Shown here piece by piece: positions 32,474 to 44,900 of a stretch of DNA of 64,000 nucleotides. The translations under genes and the position numbers were made by a program. The DNA comes from Fusarium oxysporum f. sp. lycopersici 4287. Lineage: Eukaryota; Ascomycota; Sordariomycetes; Hypocreales; Nectriaceae. The DNA is taken from positions 1,584,747-1,648,746 of the forward strand of contig NC_030991.1 in NCBI RefSeq assembly GCF_000149955.1. Reading direction: 5' to 3'. Under the pieces are notes generated by a model. The model ran no database searches. It had not been told where the DNA came from and was given only the letters and a program-made list of their open reading frames with translations. Within the stretch, counting starts at the first letter, position 1, and each line of letters opens with the position of its first letter.

Positions 32474-32859
32474 ATGCACTTCCCTTATATTCTCCCTTTG
32501 TCGCTTTGGGCCCTAGAGTAGCCAATTCCGCCGCTATTGACGATAGCGACATGCTCGATACCCGTGCACCTAAGTGTGAGGCAGGCATCAACCTGATCAG
32601 ACTCGATCTCAGGCACGGTAAATCATTCACTGGGTTTGGCAAACCAGGCGACTGCAAAAACCTCCCAAAGAATGTCAATGACTTTGATGTCGATTCCCGA
32701 GGCACTAAATCGCTTGTGCCGTGCTTTGAGTGCACGGTATACGAGAAATCCGATTGTCAGCCTGGTGACAGCATAACGATTGGAGGCAATAGAGCATTCA
32801 AGGCCATGGGCAAAAAGAAGCAGCACTGGAGGAGCTGGAAGTGCGAGTGCAAGGACTAA
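32474..32859 (+). pseudogene. Small secreted Cys-rich protein with a one-base frameshift
   Basis: ATG at 32474 opens a hydrophobic leader (MHFPYILPLSLWAL) that stops at TAG after 15 codons. A neighbouring frame, open from 32506, then codes for about 110 residues with seven Cys (motifs KCEAG, GDCKN, VPCFECT, SDCQPGD, WKCECKD) and a basic C-terminus. The leader and the Cys-rich part sit one base out of register, which looks like a single-base indel in the signal region. Small secreted Cys-rich proteins are often effectors or antimicrobial proteins; that is inference and no family was recognised. A sequencing error would make the gene intact. Confidence 0.45.
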
Positions 32860-33066
32860 ACGGCAAAGATGAAGAGTATAAGATTGACTCTGGAGGAGAC
32901 AGTGGCGGCAGAAAGGGGAAGACTAGTAGGGAGACGCTCATTAGGCTAATAACCTTGTATTTAATCTTGTATTTATTCTTCTGGCTTTGTCACTCATTAC
33001 ACTATTCAATCAAGATGAATCATTCATTCAATCCCAGAAATACCTTTTACCGGACATACAGGCTTA

Positions 33067-33444
33067 TGTTACGACCCTAGCGGTTACGTCACGTGAACCC
33101 CACTATTTTTTCTCCAATCACAGGGATAGACCCACTATCCTACATTGGACCGACCTTCCAAGGCCTTCGGTCCAACGATAAGGACCGACGACTTTCATTC
33201 AACGGTCCTCCAGACCGATGCATAAAACATATCGGTCCAGATGGGACCGACCTCATTACACTGTCGGTCCTCACAGAGACCTCTAGTATATAGAACACGT
33301 TCATTTGCACTTTCATAGATTCTAGCCCACCAGCTATCAATAAAACTTCTTTACATTGATCAAGCCTAACACCCATTGAATCTACCATTAAGAGACGTGA
33401 CACTTCGACAAGCTCAGTTACACGCCCTACGCAATCTGCCAACA
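33067..33444 (-). mobile_element. Putative solo LTR, family D, with a GGACCG motif cluster
   Basis: On the minus strand the segment runs from TGTTGGCAGATTGCG (33444) to GGGTCGTAACA (33067), having TG...CA ends and a length (378 bp) usual for LTRs. Inside 33148-33275 the motif GGACCGA or its complement TCGGTCC occurs about eight times in both orientations. Flanking 5-mers (GCTTA and ATAAA) do not match. No internal retrotransposon sequence was seen on either side. Confidence 0.5.
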
Positions 33445-34957
33445 ATAAACCTAGCACGGCTTAGTTTATCCACAGTTGGAAACCAACTGTCACAGCTTAG
33501 ACTTAAAGTATCGGTGTCCTATAGCTATAGGTATAGCCTTTCTACTAAGGACTAATTTATTACGGCCTCAGAAGAGAAAGCAAGGCCCGCTTATATTGAT
33601 GGCTCTCCCAACCACCTAAGATTGAACCTCAGCCACCCACAGGCTCAACACAACTCAAGCCACAGGCTTCTTAGTAAAACATTATATATCATGGAAATCG
33701 GGCTTGGGTTTTAGTGAATGTTGAGTCTGTGTTATTAGGGAGCATAGAAGGTTCAGTGCCAAAAAAAGCACATTTAGGCTCTACTGTCTCTGTGAAACTT
33801 ATAAAAGCCAAGATGAAAGTATCTTTAGTTATTGAATTATCTCCTCTTACGGGTGCAATGCTTTTAGGATGCCTTATTCGTGGTTTAGAACTCTTCGTGC
33901 TAATAGCTTGGTGTTAATTACTACATGCTGGTATGACGATAATGCAGCTTATCATGTATGTTACCAGTATTGTCCACTCGCTTATCAAATACGCTAAAAT
34001 ATCAATACCGACATTTCGAGAACACGTCGCGGTTTCCCCAGTTTTATAATATATCAAAGAGCCCATCCTAAAATATATTTAATACAATTTCAAAAACCGC
34101 CTGTTGATCAAAATGGCAGAAGCTCCAACCTCGCACAGGCCAGGCCGGGAATCGGGGGAGCATCGGAGACGGCATTTCGTGGTCGTGGCGCGTCAAATAA
34201 CGGACAGTTCGACACCGACATCCATTGCACGAGGACGAGGTTGTACTAAATTCACGGCCCCCTCAAGTAGAGTTATTAGCCCTCCATTGCCGTAGAGTAG
34301 CCAAATTTACGCAACATGAGTCGGCGTCTCACACTTCCCGCCTCCACAAGACAACCCCTTACCGTACTGTCGGGTGCCGCTAAGGCGGAGTATCCGGGTA
34401 CATACAAATAAATCTCCTCTGAATGAAAGTTTGGATTGCTAAGAACACCTCTTTCCGCTAGATACATATTTTCACGGCCCTCGTAAGTCTTACTCGTCAG
34501 AATATTCTAGTTTTGGTTGTAGTCAATATGACGTAAGTATGGTGTGTCGTTTCAGAAAGGTTCAATACGATAAATGGTTATAAGTTGGGTGGAGGTTGGT
34601 CAGCCACCAAAGGCAATAAAGCTACCTGGGATCGGCACCCAGGGCCCGTCGGCAGTCGCGGTACCCTGCCCTCTCAGTCGTCCTGGCAAGACTTCACTAT
34701 TTTCATCGGACGTCCACAACCTTCCGTTGGTTTTGTCCGCGTTAAACCTTAACTGTCTCCGCATTTTAAAGTGATTCGGCAGTCTCGGTTCTTGCCGTTT
34801 CTTTCTCTGGTTTCAGGCCAGATCCTCCGCCTCGATGGTTTCAATTTCCGGTTTTAAGGGTCTCTCCACCGTCTAAATCGCCCAACTCATCATCGCTCCA
34901 GTGGTGCTAAATCGTCCATAGGACGTAGATTAGACAGCTCGCGCAAGAGTCTTCGCT
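33445..34957. other. Intergenic, no gene recognised
   Basis: Short frames only. At 34113 an ATG in a good context (ATCAAAATGG) opens about 60 codons rich in Arg, but no domain or splice continuation was identified. The right-hand part is the promoter of the YTP1-like gene. Confidence 0.35.
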
Positions 34958-36968
34958 ATGGTCCTGACTGCTTTTCTTTCACAAACGGCAACCATCATCA
35001 TGCTCTGGCGTCTCCCAGTCGCCCTCGCGCATGGTGGTGGTGGCTGCGAGAACGACGAGATTCATGGGATCGATAAGCCCAAGGACAATCCTGAGTATTC
35101 CCTTAACTATTTCGTCCATCCCGACTATGTAGACGTCATCTATAGTCACATCGCGTTCATGGTTATCGCCTGGGTCTTCGTGCTGCCAGTCGGTAAGTTT
35201 CGAATCGTTGCGCATAGGCAACTATCTGGCTTATGGCTAATGTGTGCGGGTATCTCTTGCAGCCGTGATGCTATCTTTGGCGCGATCCGGATACGCAATT
35301 GCGCTCCACCTCGCCTTCATGGTCACCAATGCCCTCGGTCTCCTCCTGGGCATCATATACAACGCTCAAACCCCAGATCTGTATCCGAACAATGCCCACC
35401 ACAAGGTTGGCTGGATCGTGACATGGGTAGTTTCAGCACAGGTGCTCGTGAGCGCAGTAGGATGGAGCACTGGAAGATTTCAAGGTACCGTAAGCCGAAC
35501 TCACGGCAACTGCCAAGGTTTTATTCCAGTGTCGACCGAGGCGATGGACGAGTACCAATGTTGCACGCGTGGTGACCATAACAGCCATGAACGACTCTCC
35601 TGTTCTCACCGGTTGTGGGACGACAGCGGCCAAGTTACTGATCCCAACACAGAGTCGCTGCGAAGCAACACTGTATTGACCAATGACGGAGTAGATGACG
35701 CCCCAATCTGCAATCGACACCAAGAAGCTGAAGACGGCGACGATGACGCTGACCTAGAGGCCATGGCCTTGTCCCCTAATAGCGGGAAAAGTATTATTGC
35801 AATCCAGACTGCGAATATCGATACTTCTCGAATTTGGCGGTACCTCTACATTGGCTACCACGTGGTCGATCGCATCATTCTTCCGTTCGGATTCATTGCG
35901 CTCGCTACTGGCATCGCCACCTTCAGTCGATTCTTCGTCAGTCATACCATGTCTCAATAGGATTATGTTTGGAACTAATATCGAAGCAGGAAGGCAACGC
36001 CATCTTCGGAGGCCTAGCGCATTGGATCAAAGGAGGTACTTTCTTTTGGCTTGGCCTATTTACATTGGGCCGTTGGTCTGGCAGCTTCGGTGAGCTTGGA
36101 TGGGCTTGGAATGTGCGTCCCAAGCGATCCTTGCAGACATGGTGCCCATCCGCCGAATTTGTCGAGAGCGCCCTCATCTTCTTCTATGGCTCCACGAATA
36201 TCTTCCTCGAGCATCTCAGCGGCTGGGGAGGCCGTTGGACTACCCAGGACATGGAGCATATCTCCATCACGGTCTTGTTCATTGGTGGGGGGCTGGTACG
36301 TTTCTGCTTGGCCTAGACGCTGGCGGTGCTGAGAGCTCATACACGATGTCTGAACAGTGCGGCATGCTCGTTGAATCGAGTCGAATTCGGGATTTGCTCA
36401 ACACGACCGTAGACGCTGATAAGTCTGAGCACCAGTACTCAGACGAGGAAGGAGAGCAATTGCAACCTTCGCCGACATGCGGGTTCTCCTTGAATCCCAT
36501 CCCGGCGTTGGTGATATTGCTGCTAGGAATCATAATGAGTTCGCATGCTCAGTCGAGCACGACATCAAGCATAGTCCACAAACAATGGGGTAGCCTCCTA
36601 CTTGGGGCATCTCTTGCGAGAGGCTTCACTTACGTGCTCATGTTCCTCAAACCTCCGAATTCGGTTGTCCCGTGTCGCCCCCCAACCGAACTCCTGGCAT
36701 CATTTGGTTTGATTGCCGGAGGTATTATCTTCATGGCAAGTGTAAGTCATCCGTTTTCTCAGCACGATCGTTGCGGTACGAGACTGACTTGGTCCAGGCT
36801 GATGACATTGTTCAAGGGATGATCCACTACGAACTGGATGCCATGTTCATGTACACCGTCACCATGGGACTTGTGGGATTTCTGACGGCCTGGGAGGTCA
36901 TTGTTCTTGCCATCAAGGGATGGGCTGTTCGCCGAGAACGACAGGCTGTATCACAACAGGCTCTGTAA
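34958..36968 (+). CDS. YTP1-like multi-pass membrane protein (DUF2427/Ytp1 type)
   Basis: Five exons: 34958-35192, 35263-35936, 35990-36295, 36358-36741, 36798-36968; introns of 70, 53, 62 and 56 bp; 589 residues. The N-terminus HGGGGCENDEIHG and helices YSHIAFMVIAWVFVLPV, GYAIALHLAFMVTNALGLLLG and HHKVGWIVTWVVSAQVL match the cytochrome b561-like N-terminal half. After an acidic loop come GNAIFGGLAHWIKGGTFFWLG and ESALIFFYGSTNIFLEHL, then a C-terminal Ytp1 block (HYELDAMFMYTVTMGLVGF). About ten membrane helices are expected. The biological role of this fungal family is unknown; haem binding is suggested only by fold. The second intron uses the donor GTCAGT; all phases agree. Confidence 0.87.
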
Positions 36969-37189
36969 TCCTTCGAAGGAGTGAAAGGGTTGTTGCTGCC
37001 TCAGACTGCGGTCAAGGCACACTTGGTAGGACAGTAGGGCGCTGACCGCCGCAGCCTATTTTTAGATAAGCCTTTATGAACTGGACGCCGGTATTTTAAC
37101 AACTACATACAAGAGATGCAAATTGCACACGAGCATCCTTCTACAACAGTTCCCTGCCACTTACGGCTGTCCAACCGGGACCACTGTAC
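36969..37189. other. Short intergenic gap
   Basis: 3' flank of the YTP1-like gene up to the relic hAT. Nothing recognised. Confidence 0.4.
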
Positions 37190-37340
37190 CAGTGCTGACT
37201 TCAATTCAAGTAAGTCAAGTTTGGGGGTCCAACTTGATTACTTGAAATAAAATCGTCCATGGACTTACTTAACTTGAATTGAATTGATATACTTGAAATG
37301 AAAGTTCTGACCTGAGGCTCCAATGAAGCTATTAGTCCTC

Positions 37341-38069
37341 TTACGCCTCCCCTCCCTCCCAACCCACCAAGTCCCCACCAAAGCTAACCACCTCGCCCAC
37401 AGTGATAGCTTGATGGCGTAGCCAGTTTCGTAGACACTGCATCTCCTCTATTATCTCGGGGCTTATGCTGTGCCTTTGCGAGCTTACCGTTAACTTGGTG
37501 ACACTGAACGTCCGCTCAGGGTCAACAGACATGGCAGGAATTGCCAGGATGTCGAGGGCAAACTTGCTCAGACGTGGGTATTCTTCTTGACGATCCTTCC
37601 ACCACAGGACGGGGTTCAAGTACTCTCGCCGCACTGGCCCTTGCCTCATGTAAACGCCAAGCTCGCCTTCTTCCTCCATCATGCACCGATCGCAGCTCTG
37701 CATCCACTGGTCAAATTGACTGGGCTCGTCTTGCCGCATCGTTTTTCCTGTCACCGTCCTCGATGTCTCGGGCTGCTCCTCACGTGGATAGCGCTGTTCA
37801 AAGAATTCCCGGACACTGTTTTTAGCGTCTTGTAGCCACACTAGTTGCTCGTCGCTGGTCCAGTTCGCCTCAAGCCAAGACACGTTCCAGCGTGGGTGAA
37901 GAATAACGGCTGCCGGATAAAGTGGCGATTGGCCTAGTAGGCTGTAATACTCATCGAGCTTTGACCAAAAGTTCTTGATAGAGATCTGAACGCATCGTCG
38001 GTGATCATCATCAAGATTCTCATCTTGCAAAACTACATCAGTGTATTCCTTTCGGGCGTGCTGTGGCAA
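37341..38069 (-). pseudogene. hAT transposase C-terminal fragment (family 2)
   Basis: An open frame of about 240 residues containing the hAT C-terminal dimerisation region: WWKDRQEEYPRLSKFALDILAIPAMSVDPERTFS, followed by LRNWL. Upstream sequence lacks the BED finger and catalytic core in any clear frame, although 38100-38730 has scattered remains. It is a truncated relic, different in sequence from the intact hAT at 41996. Confidence 0.75.
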
Positions 38070-38749
38070 GTGTTTCTCTCGTCCGCGGCCCTGCTAAATT
38101 CGTTGGGTGCTAAATCCTGAGAAACCGTTAGTCAAAGAAGCTTGAAGAGAACAAAGACGAATTAGGGAGTCATACTTCTAGTTGCCGAAACCCTGAAATT
38201 TCTCAGCTCACTGATGCAACTATCAGGGGACGAGAATACCAGGTTTTGTTCTTCGAAGAAACTGAGCAAGCACTCCATTCCAATCATTACTTCCCACAAG
38301 GCGCCGTGGCGTCCTTCTTTGGCCCAACCCTGGCACCTCATGGTGATCCCATGGAGCGGTTTGAGTAGACTCTGTATCTCCGCTAACAGAAGCCAGTCCT
38401 GGGTGAAAGCTGATCTTGGACAGGCACCCGTTGTCGGGGCTCTGACGTCTTCCTTTCGAGATATGCAATGAAATTGTCAATGCGCTCTTGCTTTCAAATG
38501 GCACGCTGGATCATCAGAAAGGTTGAATTCCATCTGGTTTCATTATTTTGCATCAGCTCGAGGTCGATGGCAGCTCGCTCCTCTTCAAAGAGTTGATAGC
38601 CGTCTTCGTCGTTCTGGTCACAAGCCAGAGATTTCATCAACTCTCTCCGTTGCGGGGAAGCCCTGACGAATCGGACGTCGTTACCCGGCTACGTATCACA
38701 AGGGTCATCTTCTACCCACAGCAGCGATAATAACTCCGAATCCGATGAG

Positions 38750-39790
38750 GTTTCTGAAGTCCAATCGTCTCGAGGGCTATACCATTCGATTCCTTTCGAT
38801 CAGGAGATTCGATTGATGTCAACGCCGCCTCCACACGTCAACTGGATCGAAATGAACACGCCACAGCTGAATTTGCGGAAGATCCGTCAGTACGAGGAAT
38901 ATGTGGCCCTCAGGATCGAATGCTCAGTGGCCTCAGGCACGCCCCTGACTCCCTCAGTGTCACATACTAAAGAGAAGGTGCGAAAGACACACTCAACTCT
39001 CGCTTTAAATGGCATTACAGCGACTTAGGAGATGCGCCTGCTTAAGGAGAAGAACCTTAGACGCTCTGCCCGGGATCAGGGGACAACGATTATAGCAAAT
39101 TACGGGCCAATTACTGTCTATGATGCCAGACTTCGCGTCGCAAAGGATCAGCATAACCGACTGGCCGGTCAGGCAGCAGAGGAATCGCGCCTCCACAATA
39201 AGGAAGTAAAAGACGAAGTCATCTATCTACGACGATGGATTGCAGCAGTCAGGAAGCGATTGAGAATAAGTCTAAAGCTATTACGGGTTGCTGACCTTCA
39301 TAGAAGCCAGCCGAGCTATTCTCAGAAGAAGAAGCTATTTACAGCGGGTGATTTCTATATAAAGTCACAACACCAAGAGTTTCTGAAGTCAACCGCGTTG
39401 CTAGGCTTAAGATACCGGCTTCACCGTGAGCTTGACGATAAAATGAAGCAATCCAAAGAGAGAGCAAAGCAGGCAGTGGAATCAGGAAGTCAGGAAGTCA
39501 TTAAGGTCTTCAGATTTCACTGGAATCCCCCATTCCTTCTTCCATTTGACTATAACTTCAATATCGTGAAGGAGGCACTGGAATTCCTCGTTGCAGATGA
39601 GGAAAAACGCCGCTCCAATCGGAAGAAGATGTCGTTAGAAGGTGACGGCTTGGAAATCGTTGAAGATGACGAGGAATTAATTGATGAAGAAGATGATGAC
39701 TCCGAAAATGATGTAATAGTCGTTGGGGGAAGTATTGAAGTCGATCAGGGCGAATTCGTTGTCCCAAGGGATGAAGAAAATACCGAATAG
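38750..39790 (+). pseudogene. Pogo/DDE_1 transposase C-terminal relic
   Basis: Two in-frame segments, broken by a TAG at about 39027-39029, read RKIRQYEEYVALRIE, HTLALNGITAT-like sequence, then EMRLLKEKNLRRSARDQG, LRRWIAAVRKRLR, and an acidic tail ending at 39790. This order (coiled Arg-rich part, then a long Glu/Asp tail) is what I recall from the C-termini of fungal DDE_1 transposases. The DNA-binding and DDE parts are missing, so it is a 5'-truncated copy lying inside the relic hAT. Confidence 0.5.
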
Positions 39791-40320
39791 TTGTGATAGT
39801 TGCTTGGTGTTGTTGCGATATGCATTTTTGGTGATGGTTGCAAATGGAGGGGTTGGTCCGGTCACAATCATGTAGTTAACAGTGAAAAAAGAGGTACTTT
39901 GTAATTTGGTGGGGCACAAATATGAATTCAAGGTAGCTTTTTTCCCCTAGTCAACCGACCCTTTCCCCGGTCAACGCAACCCCCGTGCTATAGGCACCGT
40001 CACTGGTGTGACTGACTAAAAGCTAAGGGGTGGCCGGTCTCTAGGCCCTACCCAAGTAGTCGCGCCACCCCTGCCGCGTTCCTGGGTTCCATTGGTGTAA
40101 TCAACTGGGGTACCACACTCAATTGATTACCCTATGCGTGGGACTCTGAACAGCCTCGACACTCACAGGGCTGTCGCATAGGAAAATCCATAAAATCTAG
40201 TACCTCAAGTAAATCAAGTTTGAAGCATTATGAACTTGCTTACTTGAAATAAACTGGGTCATCGACTTACTTGACTTACTTGAAATACTTGAATTGATAC
40301 TTGAATTAAGGTCAGCGCTG

Positions 40321-40908
40321 GCGATACAGGAGATACAGTTGCACTATGTTTCAATGGTTGCCAAGTGTCATGATACAGGACTGATTTATCGGTTGTGTCA
40401 TGTTACATCATGTGGCTTCACCTTCCACGACAACTGACTCTCCGCACCTGAAGAGGAATAGTTCAAACGCCCCTAAATTGCGGCTGACGGTCATCAAAGA
40501 CTCAATATTATAACACTGGCGCTTTAGAGTTTTAAGTGAGGACTAGTCTAGACCTAGTATCAGAACATGCTCGCTTCTGTCCTAAATCTTAATTCCACCC
40601 CTGTCGCTAGCCTATCCAGTACAATTCGGCAGCGGCTATTGCCGTCTACCATATAATATGACAACTCGTACAACACATGGACTGGACGCAATGAAAATAC
40701 CGATCGAATAAGACTGCTTGGGTAATGATGACATTACATACCGAAATCAACCAGTCGCTTCAGAAATATATACACCACAGTTCGCCTTGCATTTCCGTCT
40801 CAATTTGAACGGCAAGATCATTTAGCTGTGCCTACCTACAAACAGTTGGAAACTGAAGTAACCTACAACATCATCCTTTCAATCGATCACTTCTTCTACA
40901 CTCCCAAA
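40321..40908. other. Intergenic, promoter of the second MARVEL gene
   Basis: No repeat or other gene recognised. Confidence 0.4.
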
Positions 40909-41542
40909 ATGGCAGAAACCGGTGTTGCGCATAAAGTTATTTCTGTTATTCTCCGTCTTAGTAAACTTGCCTCCGCTATAATTGTTCTAGGAATTCTCTC
41001 GCATTTCTGTTACCTTATCGGCGTCGCGGAGGCGGATATCGATGGACGGATCATCTATGCCATCGTCGTCGCGTGTCTCAGTATTATCTACTCCTTCTTT
41101 TTTTATCCGCCATTTAAGAACATGTTCTTGGGCTTTCCCTTTGACTTTGTATTGTTTGTGATGTGGCTCGTGACGTACTGCTTGCTTCAAACGGTATGGT
41201 GCTCCGTCCCATTCTTATATCATCCCTATTAAAGATCATCTACTAATCATCCGCAACAATCACTTTTCATAGAGAACGGGTAGTTACACTTGCTCTGCAC
41301 GTTGGTATTACGACTACTGGGGCTACTATTGGGGTCGTTTCTGGCGAGTCGGGCCCATTGGGACAGTTACTATCAACAGGGCGGGTTGCGGGTCGTGGAA
41401 GACGGTCCTGGCCTTCTCATTTATCGCATGGTTCCTCCATCTTCTGAGTGGCATTCTTGTGGGTCGTTTTCGCGTATTCGTTCCTGTTTTAAAACGACTC
41501 GAAAGCTCTAACGCAGCAAAATTTAGGGGATATATGCAGTGA
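40909..41542 (+). CDS. MARVEL-domain membrane protein, second copy, 3' end formed by hAT
   Basis: Exons 40909-41193 and 41273-41542 with a 79-bp intron (GTATGG...CATAG), same position as in the copy at 17867-18546; 184 residues. Four helices (VISVILRLSKLASAIIVLGIL, IIYAIVVACLSIIYSFFF, FPFDFVLFVMWLVTYCLL, WKTVLAFSFIAWFLHLLSGIL) and the aromatic cluster WYYDYWGYYWGRFWRVG are shared with the paralogue. The final codon and stop (CAG TGA) are the first bases of the adjacent hAT element (41537 onward), so the natural C-terminus has been replaced. All four helices are retained, so the protein may still work. Confidence 0.8.
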
Positions 41543-41995
41543 AGTAAATAGTGCAAAATACCGTATACGATATTTTTCAGCGCCACACTGCACTGGATTG
41601 TTTAGGAATTCGGTGCTCTGCACGGCATACGGTATTCCACTATATTTAAGTAATATCGTATCGTAATATCATATCGCACGGCATGCGAAGAGCCGCATGG
41701 CCTCAGCATGAAACTAACCAAATCGAGTAAGGCTGAGCTTCAAGATCGTCCCGCGGACCGTAACAAGATGAAGCTATTCAGAGCCAACATATAAGATTAT
41801 ACTATTGCCAGATAACGAGAACGATCGGGAAAACGTTTTCCTAGATCTCGCTCGCGTATATTAAGGGTTTACTTAATCTACATAGTTGACCAATTTAACG
41901 TCACTCCTATTGCTTAGGTGTGAGAATGAAGTAGATCTAGAGGTCAAAAGAAAACTCCACAGATCCAAGCATTGTGAGTTTGAATTGCTTGCATA

Positions 41996-44900
41996 CTATC
42001 TATTGCTCGTAATATCAGGTATAATGTTAGAAGACCCCTGCTGCTCACCTTCTCCAATGATAGCTGTATCTAAGACAAGCTCAACATCGTCAACCCAAGC
42101 CAAGTTGTGAGTCTTCGACCAGGACTTTATGCATTCAATTGCCTCAATTATATCAATCCCTAACCTGTTCCTGCGATCTTGGAGGGTGATTTTTGTATCG
42201 GAGAAGAGACGTTCTGGCTCAGCAGACATCGCAGGAATTGACAAAAGATCGAGCGCCATTTTGGAAAGGTTTGGATAGAGCGTTTGTTGTGTATCCTCAA
42301 GCCACCACCTTCGTACATCCTTGACTTTGATTCTTGGGGCTGATATATAGTTCTGATACTCGTCGAATAGGGTAGGAAGCTCGGGATCCTCATGTTCGTC
42401 TTCCCATGCCAGAAACGAGTTCTTCGCTAGTGGCTTTTCAACCAAGGACTGGGCTGACGACTCCGCTGACTTGGCGACTGGTGCGTAACGAGACTTCCAG
42501 AGATCTTCTACGGCAGTCTTATTGCTCTCAATCCACTCAGGATGTTCCTCCCAGGCGGTGTCGAAGTAGTGCCACTTTCGATGAGGGCTGAGGACAATAG
42601 CTTCAACATAAGCAGATGACCGCTCTGTAAGAGTGTAATATGCGTCGAGTTTCGCCCATCCAGCATCAATACAAGGCGCCATAAAAGCGTCATCTGCGTA
42701 CTCGATTCGTGCAGCCTCAAATTTGCTAAGCAGGAAGTCCATTATAGGTAGCGTTCGATCGATTGCATGCGCGTGACCTTCTGCAGCCTTGGTGGCATCG
42801 GTGAATGATTTGAGTAAGTTGCAAATTTTTTTCAGCTCAGCCCAGTCTTGTTCGGAAACTAGAGACTATCAGTGTTATCCTCTCAATTGGGTATATAGCA
42901 TACGCAAATCAAGCTTAAGGTCCTTCTCCTTTGAGCAGTAGTAATCAATTTGATCTGCGAGCTCAATGGCTCTCTCAATCATGTAGTACTTTGAGTTCCA
43001 TCTTGTATCGTTGTCATGAAGAAGACCCTTTTTCTCACTGATCTCTTTAAACCTCTGTATCCGTTGTGGACTACATCGGATAAAGACAACGATGTTGTGG
43101 AGCTTGCCAAGAGGACCAGCCTTCCTCCACTTCAATATATCAGCGCCTGAAGGCTTGATATATTCGCTCATAGTATCCTTTTTAACCTGGCTTTTCGTAG
43201 GGGCTTCGCCGGGTGCGGTTTTTGGGAACATAAACGCATGCGCTGCTAGATTAATGGTATGACCGTTACAACGAAGGCGGTGATGTTTCGCGTCGTATAT
43301 GATATTGTGCCTCTCATTCAACACTATTAATCATTAGCATTGTTCTCTCAATAAATGGATAGACGTACATTTCTGTAGAGAGTTCATCAACGTATCATTC
43401 GAGTCTGCATTGTCTGAAACAAAGTATCCAATCTGGGTGACAATTCCGTAGTCCTCGACGACATTCATCACAATATGGGCCTGATTCTCTCCTGAATGCC
43501 TGCCATGTACCTCTCGTAAAGCAACACAATATGAAACCAGCTCGCCATTACTATCAATGAAGTGTGCAACAATACCAAGGATACCAAACTTATTTGGAGA
43601 GGACCATATATCGATGGTGAAGTGTATTCTCGAGATAGCTGATTGGAGAACTTGTCGTATACGTCGTTTTTGCGTCCCAAATGTTCGCACCATCCACTCG
43701 CGAATCGTTTGATGTGATGTAGGTAAAATCGAGAGGACTCCAGGATTGAGGAATTTGAGCAAGCTAAAAGGGCATAAGATTACCATCTAGGACCACTTAA
43801 TGGACCACCAAAATTTCAATATTCCCATACAAAATCCGAATTTTCAATTACACCGCATTTGGCCAGGAATGAAGATACTCACAAGCCAAAACCTGTGCTG
43901 TATAGTTTATTTCATGAAATTTCAATATCGACTCAATTTTTCCCCGTTCCGCCTCGTGGCCTTGTCCTCTAGCCCTTTGAAATCTTTTCAGTTTCACCTC
44001 ATCCGGCCCATCCGACTTCATTCACTCCAGTAGGCATATCACCTAATTTACTCATGGAACTCCTGCCACAATGGTTCGGCGTGTTTATACCGAAGACGAC
44101 GTAGCTGAGGCTATACTCGATATTACTGATAGAGGCCTATCGCCGACTGAGGCGGCCCAGAGACGTGGAGTGCCTCGATCGACCATTTATAGACGACTTT
44201 CCGGTCAAGCGAGCAGAAAAGAGTCTACCCACCCCCACCAACGTATTTCTACGAGCCAGGAGGTCCGTCTCGTTCGTTGGCTTCTGCGGCAGGAGTCCCT
44301 GGGCTACACTCTCACGCATAGCCAACTTCGAAGCTGCGTCGAAGCCCTCCTCCGTCAACAGGGGGATAACAAGCCTCTAGGCAAGCACTGGACCACCAGG
44401 TTCGTCAAACGTCACCCAAAACTATCTACCAAGCTTGGAAAACGTCAAGAAGCCGCCAGATTTGACGGCTTTACTCCGAAGGCGGTCAATTGGTACTTCG
44501 ATATCCGGGAGAACGAGTACGGCTGGATCAAGCCTGAGAACACGGTTAACGTGGACGAGGGTGGCATAATGGCGGGTTTCGGTAACTCCTCCACAAGTTC
44601 TCTACGGGCTTTTATAGGGCATAACTAATTGGTTGTCCATGAGGCCAGGACAGCCTCGTAATCGGGAGCTCTGACCCGAAGAAGAAGGCGTTGTTGAAGG
44701 GCGTTCAGTCGCGCACTTGGACCTCGTTTATTGAGGCTGTCACCGCAACTGGCCGCGCTTTAAAACCGGGAATTATCTTTAAAGGAAAAGAGCTGCAGAA
44801 GCAGTGGTTTCTTAACGAATTCGAATCGATAGCGGACTGGCACTATATCACATCACCAAACGGCTTGACAGACAACCATATAGCTCTCGAGTGGTTGAAA

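Larger units (their letters stand above)
37190..40320. mobile_element. Relic hAT element (family 2) containing a pogo relic
   Basis: The left end reads CAGTGCTGACTTCAATTCAAG and the right end, on the minus strand, CAGCGCTGACCTTAATTCAAG: imperfect hAT-type inverted repeats. Both subterminal regions carry many TACTTGA/TCAAGTA motifs (37200-37305 and 40200-40310), probable transposase sites. Flanking 8-mers (CACTGTAC, GCGATACA) do not match, so the element is old or rearranged. It holds a C-terminal hAT transposase piece on the minus strand and a C-terminal DDE_1 piece on the plus strand. Confidence 0.65.

Noticed and set aside
34104..34295. Ribosomal protein S2-like gene start (MAEAPTS, Arg/Gly-rich context)
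   Set aside because: The similarity is limited to a few residues and composition; no downstream exon with ribosomal protein sequence was recognised.
37182..40328. An 8-bp target duplication for the relic hAT (family 2)
   Set aside because: CACTGTAC and GCGATACA differ at most positions, also when shifted by one or two bases.
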